Virus record (IMG/VR): IMGVR_UViG_3300034200_001896
Coordinates: 21,764 to 85,763 of that record
DNA: 64,000 nt
Source: a virus
Direction: 5' to 3' (one strand)
A program made the position numbers and the translations under genes. The notes under the pieces were generated by a model. That model searched no databases. It was not told the DNA's origin and saw only the letters and a program-made list of their open reading frames with translations. This document shows, piece after piece, positions 8,555-15,761 of this stretch (position 1 is its first letter; every line of letters starts with the position of its first letter).

Positions 8555-8744
8555 AATTGGTGATTTAGTTTTATGCACTCCACAAGAAGAAGATGTTCGG
8601 TTTGTTTTTGGAATCATAAAAAGCTACGACCGTCAATTTTACTTTGTCGATTGGACCGATGGTAATCATGACACGGAACCTTATTCTTGGCACGAAATTC
8701 AACACTGGAAAGAGATATTACAAAAACATGTTAAAGGTCGGTGA
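8535..8744 (+). CDS. SH3-like array member 4
   Basis: 69 residues from the ATG at 8535, chosen over the ATG two codons earlier because GAGG sits at better distance. HKIGDLVLC, VFGIIKSY and YFVDWTDG are the three core strands. Overlaps member 3 by 20 bases. Confidence 0.8.
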   Translation: MARKKHKIGDLVLCTPQEEDVRFVFGIIKSYDRQFYFVDWTDGNHDTEPYSWHEIQHWKEILQKHVKGR

Positions 8745-8955
8745 TTTAATAATGAATAAGTTTGGTAATCTTGGAATGATAACCAGTTTAGTTTATCATC
8801 CAACTATTAAAAAATATAATAGTGGTTATGTTGAGTGGTATCCATATAATCCAAAACAAGGTAAAATTAATTTATCTATTTCTAAACTAGAAGAATATAG
8901 AGATAACTTTACTGGTTATATGTTTTTAGAAAAACGCGGGGCACGGGTAGAATGA
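8728..8955 (+). CDS. SH3-like array member 5
   Basis: 75 residues from the ATG at 8728; the open frame extends 28 codons further upstream but the family start LKVGDLIMN fixes this one. NLGMITSLV and GYVEWYPYN follow. Overlaps member 4 by 17 bases. Confidence 0.8.
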   Translation: MLKVGDLIMNKFGNLGMITSLVYHPTIKKYNSGYVEWYPYNPKQGKINLSISKLEEYRDNFTGYMFLEKRGARVE

Positions 8956-9191
8956 AAAAACGCGAAGCGCCTAAAAAAATTTTTCCTCCCGGCTCACTCA
9001 TCGCCATGCGTGATAGTAAATTAATAGGTATGATAGTAGAATATGACTACGATTCCAACCTCCATGATTGGTATCGTGTTGAATGGTTTGGTGCGAACGG
9101 CGAAATTGGATGGATGGAAACCCTAACATCACACGAAATAAAGATATACACCCGTGAATATAAGCAATTGCGTAAAGACCTTGGCATCTAG
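8952..9191 (+). CDS. SH3-like array member 6
   Basis: 79 residues: a basic extension KKREAPKKIFPP, then GSLIAM, LIGMIVEY and YRVEWFGANGEI. ATGA overlap with member 5. Its last codons contain the -35 box of the promoter that drives member 7. Confidence 0.8.
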   Translation: MKKREAPKKIFPPGSLIAMRDSKLIGMIVEYDYDSNLHDWYRVEWFGANGEIGWMETLTSHEIKIYTREYKQLRKDLGI

Positions 9192-9208
9192 AAAGACTAT
9201 GGTATCAT
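9181..9208 (+). promoter_or_regulatory. Internal promoter of the SH3 array, predicted leaderless
   Basis: TTGGCA (9181-9186, inside the end of member 6), 16 bases, TATCAT (9203-9208), then six bases and the ATG at 9215. This is the only real intergenic gap in the array (23 bases) and divides it into two operons. Confidence 0.55.
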
Positions 9209-9214
9209 GTATCT

Positions 9215-9409
9215 ATGAATCAGTTCCTTGGACACTTGGTAATGAATTATGCTTACAGGTTAGGAATGGTTATCTATACAGATATAGATAATGGTTGGCA
9301 TACGGTTGAATGGTTGGGCGGCAACATAGAAATCGCCAGTTATCCTACATTTTCAATAACCAATTTTATCAGGACATACGAAAATTATAAGGATGAAAAC
9401 AAGCTATGA
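9215..9409 (+). CDS. SH3-like array member 7
   Basis: 64 residues. GHLVMN replaces GDLV; then RLGMVIYTD and HTVEWLGGNIEI. The only array member not overlapping its predecessor; the start is six bases after a -10 box, fitting leaderless translation. Confidence 0.8.
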   Translation: MNQFLGHLVMNYAYRLGMVIYTDIDNGWHTVEWLGGNIEIASYPTFSITNFIRTYENYKDENKL

Positions 9410-9603
9410 ACGAAAGCGAACTTTATCGTGTTGGAGAATTGGTGCATTCCCGCCATGCAGGATATGGAATAATTACAAGTGTATACCAACACGGTGCAAC
9501 TATCTATTGGTTTGAACTTAAGAAATATAGTCCCGAAGCATTTCATTGGGTAGCAACGTTTAAAAAGGATTTGTATAATAAATTACGGGGTGAAGAAGAA
9601 TGA
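9406..9603 (+). CDS. SH3-like array member 8
   Basis: 65 residues: YRVGELVHS, GYGIITSV and ATIYWFEL (Tyr-Trp instead of Glu-Trp). ATGA overlap on both sides; GGGGTGAAGAAG near its end serves as ribosome site for member 9. Confidence 0.8.
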   Translation: MNESELYRVGELVHSRHAGYGIITSVYQHGATIYWFELKKYSPEAFHWVATFKKDLYNKLRGEEE

Positions 9604-9806
9604 AATACGCAATCGGTGACCTTGTGGCGTTTGGTTATAAAATCGGCATGATAACCAATTATGATGTTAAAGATAAAACATATCAAGTTGAATGGGCGGC
9701 AAATCGCTTAGAGCTTATTCCAGAGGAACGTGTTGGTGCCCTACGCGAACACTTTGTGACACTCAGGAATTTGCTAAAGCTATCAGGATATTCTAATGGA
9801 ATTTAA
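9600..9806 (+). CDS. SH3-like array member 9
   Basis: 68 residues: YAIGDLVAF, KIGMITNYD, YQVEWAANRLEL, then a C-terminal helix LREHFVTLRNLLKL. ATGA overlap upstream. A clean example of the family layout. Confidence 0.85.
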   Translation: MKYAIGDLVAFGYKIGMITNYDVKDKTYQVEWAANRLELIPEERVGALREHFVTLRNLLKLSGYSNGI

Positions 9807-10014
9807 GATTGGTGATTTGATAGCGGTGGAAACAATAAACTCTTATCATAAAACAAGTAAAATAAATTTAGGAATGATTGTTGAAATTATATCAAATAGC
9901 GATACTCCTTATCGTGTAGAATGGTATGGATTACAAGTGAACCGTCCAGTATACATGCGACAAAGCATTGAACATATGCGTAGAACTTATATAAATTTTC
10001 GTAAAACAATATGA
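9796..10014 (+). CDS. SH3-like array member 10
   Basis: 72 residues: FKIGDLIAV, a 14-residue variable loop, NLGMIVEII, YRVEWYG, C-terminal RRTYINFRKT. Overlaps member 9 by 11 bases. Confidence 0.85.
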   Translation: MEFKIGDLIAVETINSYHKTSKINLGMIVEIISNSDTPYRVEWYGLQVNRPVYMRQSIEHMRRTYINFRKTI

Positions 10015-10220
10015 ACTTTAAGATTGGTGACTTGGTAGCAACTCCGCAATGGACATTGCATGGCGATAAAACGTGCTTGGGCATGATTGTTGCCAGAAAC
10101 ACAAGCAGTTGGAAGGTAGATTGGTATGGAATAGAAGTGGAATTTTCTTGGTATACACCAGATGATATAAAACTATTTCGTAATAATTATTTAAAGTTGC
10201 GTAAGGAAAATGGAATTTAA
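10011..10220 (+). CDS. SH3-like array member 11
   Basis: 69 residues: FKIGDLVAT, KTCLGMIV, WKVDWYGIEVE, FRNNYLKLRKE. Most similar to the next gene, with shared DLVAT and KTCLGM, so probably a recent duplicate. ATGA overlap with member 10. Confidence 0.85.
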   Translation: MNFKIGDLVATPQWTLHGDKTCLGMIVARNTSSWKVDWYGIEVEFSWYTPDDIKLFRNNYLKLRKENGI

Positions 10221-10416
10221 ACTTGGTGATTTAGTTGCCACAGATGCTTGGACACCAGAAGGATATAAAACATGCTTAGGCATGCTTGTATATAGAAGAG
10301 ATGATTTATATTGGAAAGTTGATTGGTATGGTTGTTATGTTAAAACGCCTTGGTATTTACCATATGAATTAAAACCGATGCGTGAAAAATATTTAGAATT
10401 ACGTGACAACTTATGA
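10210..10416 (+). CDS. SH3-like array member 12
   Basis: 68 residues: FKLGDLVAT, KTCLGMLV, WKVDWYGCYV, MREKYLELRD. Near-duplicate of member 11; variation is concentrated in the loop after DLVAT and in the last third. Overlap 11 bases. Confidence 0.85.
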   Translation: MEFKLGDLVATDAWTPEGYKTCLGMLVYRRDDLYWKVDWYGCYVKTPWYLPYELKPMREKYLELRDNL

Positions 10417-10634
10417 AATACGGTGAACATTACATAGGCCACATGGTTGGTTATAGAGAAGACGACCGCTTTTCTATTGGCATGATTGTTGGATATGATG
10501 AAGATATTCCGCATGTTCCATATCGTGTTGAATGGTATGGTGAATATAGGGGAACAAAATTGGTTAATTATACGTTAGCACAAATAATGTTTTACATGGA
10601 CGAGTACAATAAATGGACGAAGAAGATATCCTAA
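10413..10634 (+). CDS. SH3-like array member 13
   Basis: 73 residues: YIGHMVGY (His for Asp as in member 7), SIGMIVGYD, YRVEWYGEYRG. ATGA overlap upstream; its end is overlapped 22 bases by member 14. Confidence 0.85.
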   Translation: MKYGEHYIGHMVGYREDDRFSIGMIVGYDEDIPHVPYRVEWYGEYRGTKLVNYTLAQIMFYMDEYNKWTKKIS

Positions 10635-10831
10635 CACGACCAAAAGTTGGCGATATGGTCATGGACATGGAAAATTATGGCATGATTATAGAACAGATTG
10701 GTAGCAAGTTCCTAGTTGAATGGTATGGCCGGATGCGTTATGCTTATCGCTATGATGTTTCAACGGTACGTTTGATGCGGCAAGACTTCTTGTATTATAA
10801 AAAACATGGCAGGCATCCATTGTCAATGTAA
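10613..10831 (+). CDS. SH3-like array member 14
   Basis: 72 residues: PKVGDMVMD, NYGMIIEQI, FLVEWYGRMRY, MRQDFLYYKK. Very short loop between first and second strand, showing which segment tolerates length change. Confidence 0.85.
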   Translation: MDEEDILTRPKVGDMVMDMENYGMIIEQIGSKFLVEWYGRMRYAYRYDVSTVRLMRQDFLYYKKHGRHPLSM

Positions 10832-10833
10832 AT

Positions 10834-11082
10834 ATGAACTATATTCCACGTATTGGCGACTTAGTGTTATATGAGTCTCTTCATGGCAAATCTACTCTTG
10901 GAATAATTAAGGGCATATATATCTATCCTTCGGATTTAGAAAATATACATCCAGATGATTTTGTTGGCAATCTTTACCGTATACTTTGGATAACCGAGAA
11001 CGATGAAGCAGGATATATTATAGATAGGGTAAAGGAATATAGACAGAATTATTTAAGATGGAGAAAAAATAATGGTTTATGA
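10834..11082 (+). CDS. SH3-like array member 15
   Basis: 82 residues: PRIGDLVLY, TLGIIKGIY, long insert, YRILWITEN, YRQNYLRWRK. Begins two bases after member 14 ends. Confidence 0.85.
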   Translation: MNYIPRIGDLVLYESLHGKSTLGIIKGIYIYPSDLENIHPDDFVGNLYRILWITENDEAGYIIDRVKEYRQNYLRWRKNNGL

Positions 11083-11302
11083 ACCACAGGTTGGTGATTT
11101 GCTAGCGGTTGAAAACGAAAATTCTCAAATTGTGTTGGGAATGATATACAAAAAATATAAAAAGGGTGGACGGACAGATTACTATACGGTAGAATGGTTT
11201 GACGAAACAACGTCATATGAATACAACATTGGCGACATAGATACATTTAGAATACAATTTGTAAAATGGCGAGACAGTGAATGCATCAACCTCCATACAT
11301 AG
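11072..11302 (+). CDS. SH3-like array member 16
   Basis: 76 residues: PQVGDLLAV, VLGMIYKKY, YTVEWFDETTSYEY, FRIQFVKWRD. Overlaps member 15 by 11 bases. Confidence 0.85.
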   Translation: MVYEPQVGDLLAVENENSQIVLGMIYKKYKKGGRTDYYTVEWFDETTSYEYNIGDIDTFRIQFVKWRDSECINLHT

Positions 11303-11499
11303 GTGAATTGCTTGCTGTCCATGACTATAAAAAAGATTATATTCTTGGAATGATTGTAGACATATGTGATGATGGTGATTTTCCATACGTTATAGATTGG
11401 TATTACAAAGACGCATCTGTTGTTGATTCAGCTTATACAAGTTTAGAAGATGTGCTACTGTATCGTAAACGTTTTCGGGAACTAAAAAAGAAACTATGA
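11281..11499 (+). CDS. SH3-like array member 17
   Basis: 72 residues: YIGELLAV, ILGMIVDIC, YVIDWYYKD, YRKRFRELKKK. Overlaps member 16 by 22 bases. Confidence 0.85.
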   Translation: MHQPPYIGELLAVHDYKKDYILGMIVDICDDGDFPYVIDWYYKDASVVDSAYTSLEDVLLYRKRFRELKKKL

Positions 11500-11687
11500 A
11501 CATAAATATTGGCGACCTTGTGTTACAAAACGGCAATAACCTTGGTATGATTATTGGTGCATTTGATGGTCAATATATAGTTGAATGGTATGGCAATGAT
11601 GATGTAACGCCATACAAGTTTAATTATTCGCCGTTTATCACCGAAAGCTTTCGCAGAACATACATGAAATACAGGAAATGGATATGA
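11496..11687 (+). CDS. SH3-like array member 18
   Basis: 63 residues, the shortest: INIGDLVLQ, NLGMIIGAF, YIVEWYGND, FRRTYMKYRK. It is close to a minimal version of the domain. ATGA overlap upstream. Confidence 0.85.
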   Translation: MNINIGDLVLQNGNNLGMIIGAFDGQYIVEWYGNDDVTPYKFNYSPFITESFRRTYMKYRKWI

Positions 11688-11884
11688 AAGATTATATTCC
11701 AAAACTAGGTGATTTAATACTAAAGCATGTTGGTAAAGAATATATGATTGGAATGATTGTCGAAGAATATGCCTCCTCTTGGTCTGTGGAATGGATTGGT
11801 CGTGACCTCCTATATTCAGGATATACACAAACAGAATTGATGCATGCCAGACAATCTTTCCTAAAGTTTAAGAAAACCCTATGA
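11678..11884 (+). CDS. SH3-like array member 19
   Basis: 68 residues: PKLGDLILK, MIGMIVEEY, WSVEWIGRDL, ARQSFLKFKKT. Overlaps member 18 by 10 bases. Confidence 0.85.
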   Translation: MDMKDYIPKLGDLILKHVGKEYMIGMIVEEYASSWSVEWIGRDLLYSGYTQTELMHARQSFLKFKKTL

Positions 11885-12108
11885 AACATCCTATCACAAA
11901 AGTTGGTGCCCTTGTTGCCCACAAAACTAATCCACAAAGTGAATTCACCTTGTTTGGTCATGTGGTGGAGATAGTCCAGAACGATAGCTACCCACATGGT
12001 TATGGTTATAGGGTTATTTGGCACAACAATGATAGCGATGAATACGTTTACAACACGCGAGAAATAGATTACTATCTAGGTATAGTTGAGGAGTTGAAGA
12101 AACTATGA
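11881..12108 (+). CDS. SH3-like array member 20, FGHVVEI subtype
   Basis: 75 residues: TKVGALVAH, LFGHVVEIV, YRVIWHNN and EYVYNTREID. The FGHVVEI / VIW / YN pattern is shared with the next gene and, more loosely, with the one at 22197, defining a subtype. ATGA overlap upstream. Confidence 0.85.
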   Translation: MKHPITKVGALVAHKTNPQSEFTLFGHVVEIVQNDSYPHGYGYRVIWHNNDSDEYVYNTREIDYYLGIVEELKKL

Positions 12109-12356
12109 AAGCCCATGTCGGAAGTCTTGTTGCAGTTAAAATAACAGGGCTTCATGCGTTAAATAATGGCAGCAAAATAGTTGATGGTAGCAAACGCACA
12201 GGTTTATTATTTGGTCATGTGGTGGAGATAAAAGAGGGTAGCAAAAAGATTATTAAGCATTACCGTGTTATATGGGATAATGGTAACGAGTTTCTTTACA
12301 ATGATTATGAAATGGATACATATCTAAAAAACATACAGGATATAAAGAACAGTTAA
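12105..12356 (+). CDS. SH3-like array member 21, FGHVVEI subtype
   Basis: 83 residues: AHVGSLVAV, a basic insert with GSKIVDGSKRTG, LFGHVVEIK, YRVIWDNG and FLYNDYEMD. Last of the run; its stop shares one base with the next start (TAATG). Confidence 0.85.
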   Translation: MKAHVGSLVAVKITGLHALNNGSKIVDGSKRTGLLFGHVVEIKEGSKKIIKHYRVIWDNGNEFLYNDYEMDTYLKNIQDIKNS

Positions 12357-12829
12357 TGAGTACTACCTACCCACTACCCCACCACCCCCCCTCTACCCAT
12401 CTACTACTCCAGCAGGGGGAGATGGTCTATATGATAAGCGGGAGATTAAAGCGTGAAAGGATGAAAGGATATTTCACTACATATTCCTATATGGACCCGC
12501 AAGAAGTAGTGGACAACTTTATAGCTAATGATAGTGAAGCTGTAGCCAAACGTAAATCCACCGGGGAACTAATAAATATAAGTACCCATATGATTGGTTA
12601 TATCCTAAGCGATAGGAAGTATAGTGAACAACATGCTGTGATGCAAAGTCCCCTATTAATAGGTTATGATATCCGTTGGGAATATGCTCAGAGTAACGGG
12701 CATCATAATATCTTTGAAGATGAGGAAAGCATTGTGCCATTAAAAGACCTAATTATATTAAACCCAGAAGAATTAAAGGGTGAGGTCTTTAATGATGGTG
12801 GACCCAAGAAAGGTCAGCAAGCCGGATAA
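12356..12829 (+). CDS. Hypothetical protein closing the SH3 array operon
   Basis: 157 residues if started at the TAATG junction. The first 22 residues are odd (Pro/His/Leu-rich, from a C-rich stretch). A second ATG at 12431 has AGGGGGAG at good distance and may be the true start, giving MISGRLKRERMKG and about 132 residues. No motif recognised. Followed by a hairpin and U-rich tract near 12846-12885. Confidence 0.6.
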   Translation: MSTTYPLPHHPPSTHLLLQQGEMVYMISGRLKRERMKGYFTTYSYMDPQEVVDNFIANDSEAVAKRKSTGELINISTHMIGYILSDRKYSEQHAVMQSPLLIGYDIRWEYAQSNGHHNIFEDEESIVPLKDLIILNPEELKGEVFNDGGPKKGQQAG

Positions 12830-13267
12830 AGATAGACCATACTTGTTGATTGATGTAACTATATCAACCATCCTGTTATATTTTTTATATTGTATAGTTT
12901 CTTAACAAGTCAGAAGCATGACGCCAAAAGCTTGTCATGCCATATAGTTGACGCCAAGATTCTGTCGTGACCATATGTTGCCCTACTTGTAGCGTAAAGA
13001 TTCTATACATGGGTGGCGCTAATAACTAACAATGGCAAAAGTAGAAAAACTAATACGGTGTGTTAGGGATTGGAAAAGGTGAGAGTATTTAACCCCCACG
13101 CACGAAAAAATATCTAATCATTTCAAGGGGTTACGCAATCACATATTGTATATTCTTGCCTCGCTTAACAATTGACATAACACATGGTACCATGCCTAAT
13201 CGTTGCTGTATAGCTCCCTATATTCCCTGTATATTATTAGGTGATTATGTCTGCAATTAGATTGCGC

Positions 13268-13295
13268 TTGACTTCCCCATCCCTTGTGATATGAT
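13268..13295 (+). promoter_or_regulatory. Promoter without an obvious gene
   Basis: TTGACT (13268-13273), 16 bases, TATGAT (13290-13295). No reading frame follows within the next 170 bases. Confidence 0.45.
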
Positions 13296-13318
13296 GGGGG
13301 AAGCCCGGCGGCTGGCGT

Positions 13319-13381
13319 GTCACATGGGGGTGACAGTATGGAAAAAAGGGGTTGCGGGGATAGGGGTACCTGTGTTATACT
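13319..13381 (+). promoter_or_regulatory. Operator-type promoter without an obvious gene
   Basis: GTCAC-N6-GTGAC at 13319-13334, A-tract, TTGCGG (13352-13357), 18 bases, TATACT (13376-13381). The operator centre is about 61 bp before the predicted start. Only a 10-codon ORF follows. Confidence 0.6.
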
Positions 13382-13474
13382 AATATCGCGGTGTGGGAGT
13401 CCGTGCTAGCCGCCATTATGGGTAAAAGGTCGGGAGTATATCAGACCTAGGCCCCCTGTCAAGGGAAAAGTGAT

Positions 13475-13536
13475 GTCACCCGCAGGTGACACCCCGAAAA
13501 CCTCTGCTTGCCAATATGGGGAGGGGGGTGTATTAT
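13475..13536 (+). promoter_or_regulatory. Operator-type promoter of the zinc-knuckle gene
   Basis: GTCAC-N6-GTGAC at 13475-13490, GAAAA tract, TTGCCA (13508-13513), 17 bases, TATTAT (13531-13536). Operator centre about -60. Confidence 0.65.
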
Positions 13537-13574
13537 GGGTACATCTTCAACGGCGAACCACGGAGAGAAAAACA

Positions 13575-14165
13575 ATGGCATGGAAAGACGGCAAGCGTAC
13601 AGTGATGTGCCGACGGTGTTATAGTTATGGGCATAATATGCGGTCCTGCCCTACAATGTCTCCAGAAATGAAGGCTATGTATAAGGATGGAGATAGGGCC
13701 CGCAAGTGCTCCTACTGTTCCGAGAAGGGTCACACCAAACGCAAGTGTGAGAAGCGAACCAAAGACATAGCAGAATACGCTGCCGAGAATAAGAAGTATC
13801 GGAAGGCTTATCTTGATGCTATGGTTCAGCATGGTCTGTCCATTGGTTCTCTTGTCACCCCCATGGGGGCACGTGGTGAAAAGGATTTGGGTGACATTAG
13901 CCCAGAATATATTGGCATGGTGACACACATTGAATGGAAAGACATTCAATATCGTCGTCGTTCCAATCGTCCTATCCAAGCTAAACGGTTGGGCGAACAA
14001 GAGAATAACTGGAATAATGATATGTGGTTGGGTAGTCCGCCAATCAATAGCAAGGATTATGAAAGCTGGGGCAGATGTCAAGTATTGTCCCGCCGTAATG
14101 ATATCCTGTCTCATGTTCCCGCTGATTGGTTGGATGGATTGAGCGGGGCAGAGGAGTTCTTCTAA
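13575..14165 (+). CDS. Two CCHC zinc knuckles fused to an SH3-like family domain
   Basis: 196 residues from the ATG at 13575; the open frame runs upstream through the promoter, so earlier starts are excluded. Residues 12-25 (CRRCYSYGHNMRSC) and 43-56 (CSYCSEKGHTKRKC) are perfect C-x2-C-x4-H-x4-C zinc knuckles, which bind single-stranded nucleic acid in known proteins. From about residue 91 the family core appears: LSIGSLVTP, a loop, YIGMVTHIEWKD. This is the only member with an added recognisable domain. It suggests the small paralogues also act on RNA or DNA, but that is inference. Confidence 0.8.
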   Translation: MAWKDGKRTVMCRRCYSYGHNMRSCPTMSPEMKAMYKDGDRARKCSYCSEKGHTKRKCEKRTKDIAEYAAENKKYRKAYLDAMVQHGLSIGSLVTPMGARGEKDLGDISPEYIGMVTHIEWKDIQYRRRSNRPIQAKRLGEQENNWNNDMWLGSPPINSKDYESWGRCQVLSRRNDILSHVPADWLDGLSGAEEFF

Positions 14166-14171
14166 CCCACT

Positions 14172-14230
14172 GTCACCGCAGAGTGACGCCGAAAAAAACC
14201 GGTTGCGCTTCCCGGTGGTTGTGGCATAAT
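14172..14230 (+). promoter_or_regulatory. Operator-type promoter of the MoxR-like gene
   Basis: GTCAC-N6-GTGAC (14172-14187), GAAAAAAACCGG, TTGCGC (14203-14208), 16 bases, CATAAT (14225-14230). The leader holds GCAGTTAACC, also present in the leader at about 18080. Confidence 0.65.
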
Positions 14231-14285
14231 AGGTTCATCAATCGCAGTTAACCACCCACGCAGTATAGCACAAACGAGGTTGCAC

Positions 14286-15335
14286 ATGGCTGTTGATTTC
14301 AAGACGTTCCTTAAGGTTGTTCCCCACGTTGCCGCTGTCAAGAAGCCTGTCCTTATCCGTGGTCGTCACGGTGTCGGTAAGAGCGAGACTGTGTATGCCT
14401 TTGCTGCCAATCGTGGCATGAAGGTTGTGGAGCGTCGGGCATCCCAAATGACCGAGGGTGACCTGATTGGTCTGCCGTCTATTGACGGTAACAGCACCAA
14501 GTTCAATCCTCCTGATTGGTTTAAGGATTGTTGCGATAATGGTCGGGCGCTGTTTCTTGACGAGGTGGACCGTGCTACGCTTGAGGTTCGTCAGGGTATT
14601 TTCGAGTTGACCGATTCCCGCAAGCTTAACGGTCACACGCTGCATCCTGATACGCTTATCTTTGCCGCTGTGAACGGTGGTGTGCATGGTGCACAGTATC
14701 AGGTGGGCGAGATGGACCCTGCCGAGTTGGACCGTTGGACTGTCTTTGACCTTGAGCCTTCCGTTGATGATTGGCTTGATTTTGCAAAGACTAACGCTGA
14801 CGGTCTGATTTGGGATTTCATTAACCAGAACCGTGGGCACCTTGAGCACAAGGGAGAGTTTGAGCCTAACAAGGTTTATCCCTCTCGTCGTTCTTGGATG
14901 CGTCTTAATGAGTGTCTGACCCATGCGGGCTTCCTTGGTACCGATGTTAAGAATAACCTCACTCCTATCTATGAGATTGGGTGTGCCTTTGTTGGCTTTG
15001 AGGCTTCGGTTGCCTTCCGTGACTTTGTTGACAAGTATGAGCGTCAGGTGACTATTGACGACATTCTTGCTGGCAAGCTTGAGAAGGTTAAGGATTGGGG
15101 CATCAATGACCACACCGCTATGGCAGACAAGCTTGTTGCGTCGGGTCTGTTTAAGGAGGAGTTGACCGATGCAAAGATTGACGCTGTTTGCAAGTATGCT
15201 CACCTTATGCCGTCTGAGGTTTGCATGAAGTTCTGGCGTGCCTTGTCGGGTGAGAATGTCAAGAACACGGTCAAGATTCACGATAAGCTTTCCGACCGTA
15301 TCATCACCATTCTTAATCCCGCTGCCAAGAAGTAA
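14286..15335 (+). CDS. MoxR-type AAA+ ATPase
   Basis: 349 residues. Walker A GRHGVGKSE (about 27-35), Walker B ALFLDEVDRA (about 88-97), sensor FAAVNGG (about 127-133) and an arginine finger in ELDRW (about 149-153) are intact. The region after Walker A (MTEGDLIGLPS) matches the MoxR/RavA group, which remodels partner proteins with a VWA protein. Exactly such a partner lies one gene downstream. Both have separate operator-type promoters, so they are probably co-regulated rather than co-transcribed. The gene is G+C-rich with CGT, GGT and CTT codons dominating, unlike the AT-rich flanks. Ends at a strong terminator. Confidence 0.85.
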   Translation: MAVDFKTFLKVVPHVAAVKKPVLIRGRHGVGKSETVYAFAANRGMKVVERRASQMTEGDLIGLPSIDGNSTKFNPPDWFKDCCDNGRALFLDEVDRATLEVRQGIFELTDSRKLNGHTLHPDTLIFAAVNGGVHGAQYQVGEMDPAELDRWTVFDLEPSVDDWLDFAKTNADGLIWDFINQNRGHLEHKGEFEPNKVYPSRRSWMRLNECLTHAGFLGTDVKNNLTPIYEIGCAFVGFEASVAFRDFVDKYERQVTIDDILAGKLEKVKDWGINDHTAMADKLVASGLFKEELTDAKIDAVCKYAHLMPSEVCMKFWRALSGENVKNTVKIHDKLSDRIITILNPAAKK

Positions 15336-15346
15336 TGCATGACATT

Positions 15347-15380
15347 GCGGGGGAGGTTGAATGACTCCCCCGCTTTTGTT
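15347..15380 (+). terminator. Rho-independent terminator after the MoxR-like gene
   Basis: GCGGGGGAG / CTCCCCCGC stem with nine-base loop followed by TTTTGTTG. Confidence 0.8.
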
Positions 15381-15408
15381 GTATGTCTTTGCCTAGCCGC
15401 CCAAATAT

Positions 15409-15711
15409 ATGACAAAACTGGAACAAGAGTATAGAAGCAATATTGGCAAGTTATTTGTTCACCGTGATAGACAATGGACAGGAGCAGCTAAAGGTTGGGT
15501 GTTGGTAGGTGATTTGGTAATGATTGAGAAGGTGGAGAAACAGGGAGGATGGTATCACTATCACATGGAGATTATCAAACGCAATCTAGATAATGTGCCA
15601 GATATAAAAGATTCTAGAAATAAGCGTATTGTATCTTGCCGAGAGTTTCACAGGCACAGCGAATCCCCCCTGTCACTCTTGGGTGACACGGAAAACAAGG
15701 AGGTTGCATAA
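15409..15711 (+). CDS. IGKLF-subgroup small protein
   Basis: 100 residues. Opens with LEQEYRSNIGKLFVHRDRQW, then a middle strand VLVGDLVMIEKVE and YHYHMEIIKRN. The pattern E-x2-Y-x3-IGKLF recurs at 17187, 17547 and 18665, and IGKLF occupies the position of IGDLV, so these look like a diverged branch of the SH3-like family. The last codons contain the operator of the next promoter (GTGAC at 15683). Confidence 0.75.
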   Translation: MTKLEQEYRSNIGKLFVHRDRQWTGAAKGWVLVGDLVMIEKVEKQGGWYHYHMEIIKRNLDNVPDIKDSRNKRIVSCREFHRHSESPLSLLGDTENKEVA

Positions 15712-15731
15712 ATCTCAGGATGGGGTACTAT
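15672..15731 (+). promoter_or_regulatory. Operator-type promoter of the VWA gene
   Basis: GTCAC-N6-GTGAC (15672-15687), GAAAACAAGGAGG, TTGCAT (15704-15709), 16 bases, TACTAT (15726-15731). Lies partly inside the preceding coding region. Confidence 0.65.
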
Positions 15732-15761
15732 GTATCCATAACTCGCTGATGGAGAAGCACA

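Larger units (their letters stand above)
12830..13470. other. About 640 bases without a convincing gene; promoters and repeats
   Basis: Holds a GTTGAT/ATCAAC hairpin followed by a T/A-rich run near 12846-12885, two copies of TGACGCCAA 30 bases apart (12919, 12949) with a weaker third near 12990, TTGACT-N16-TATGAT (13268-13295), and an operator-promoter unit (13319-13381). Neither promoter leads into a real ORF before 13470. Could encode small RNAs or mark lost genes. G+C content rises here compared with the left side. Confidence 0.5.

Noticed and set aside
12919-13010. Iteron-type replication origin
   Set aside because: Only two good copies of TGACGCCAA at 30 bases; the third is at a different distance and weak.
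13533-14114. 193-codon minus-strand frame
   Set aside because: Antisense shadow of the zinc-knuckle gene.
14238-15281. 347-codon open frame on the minus strand
   Set aside because: It is the exact antisense of the MoxR-like ATPase, whose motifs are intact, and has no ribosome site or recognisable motif.
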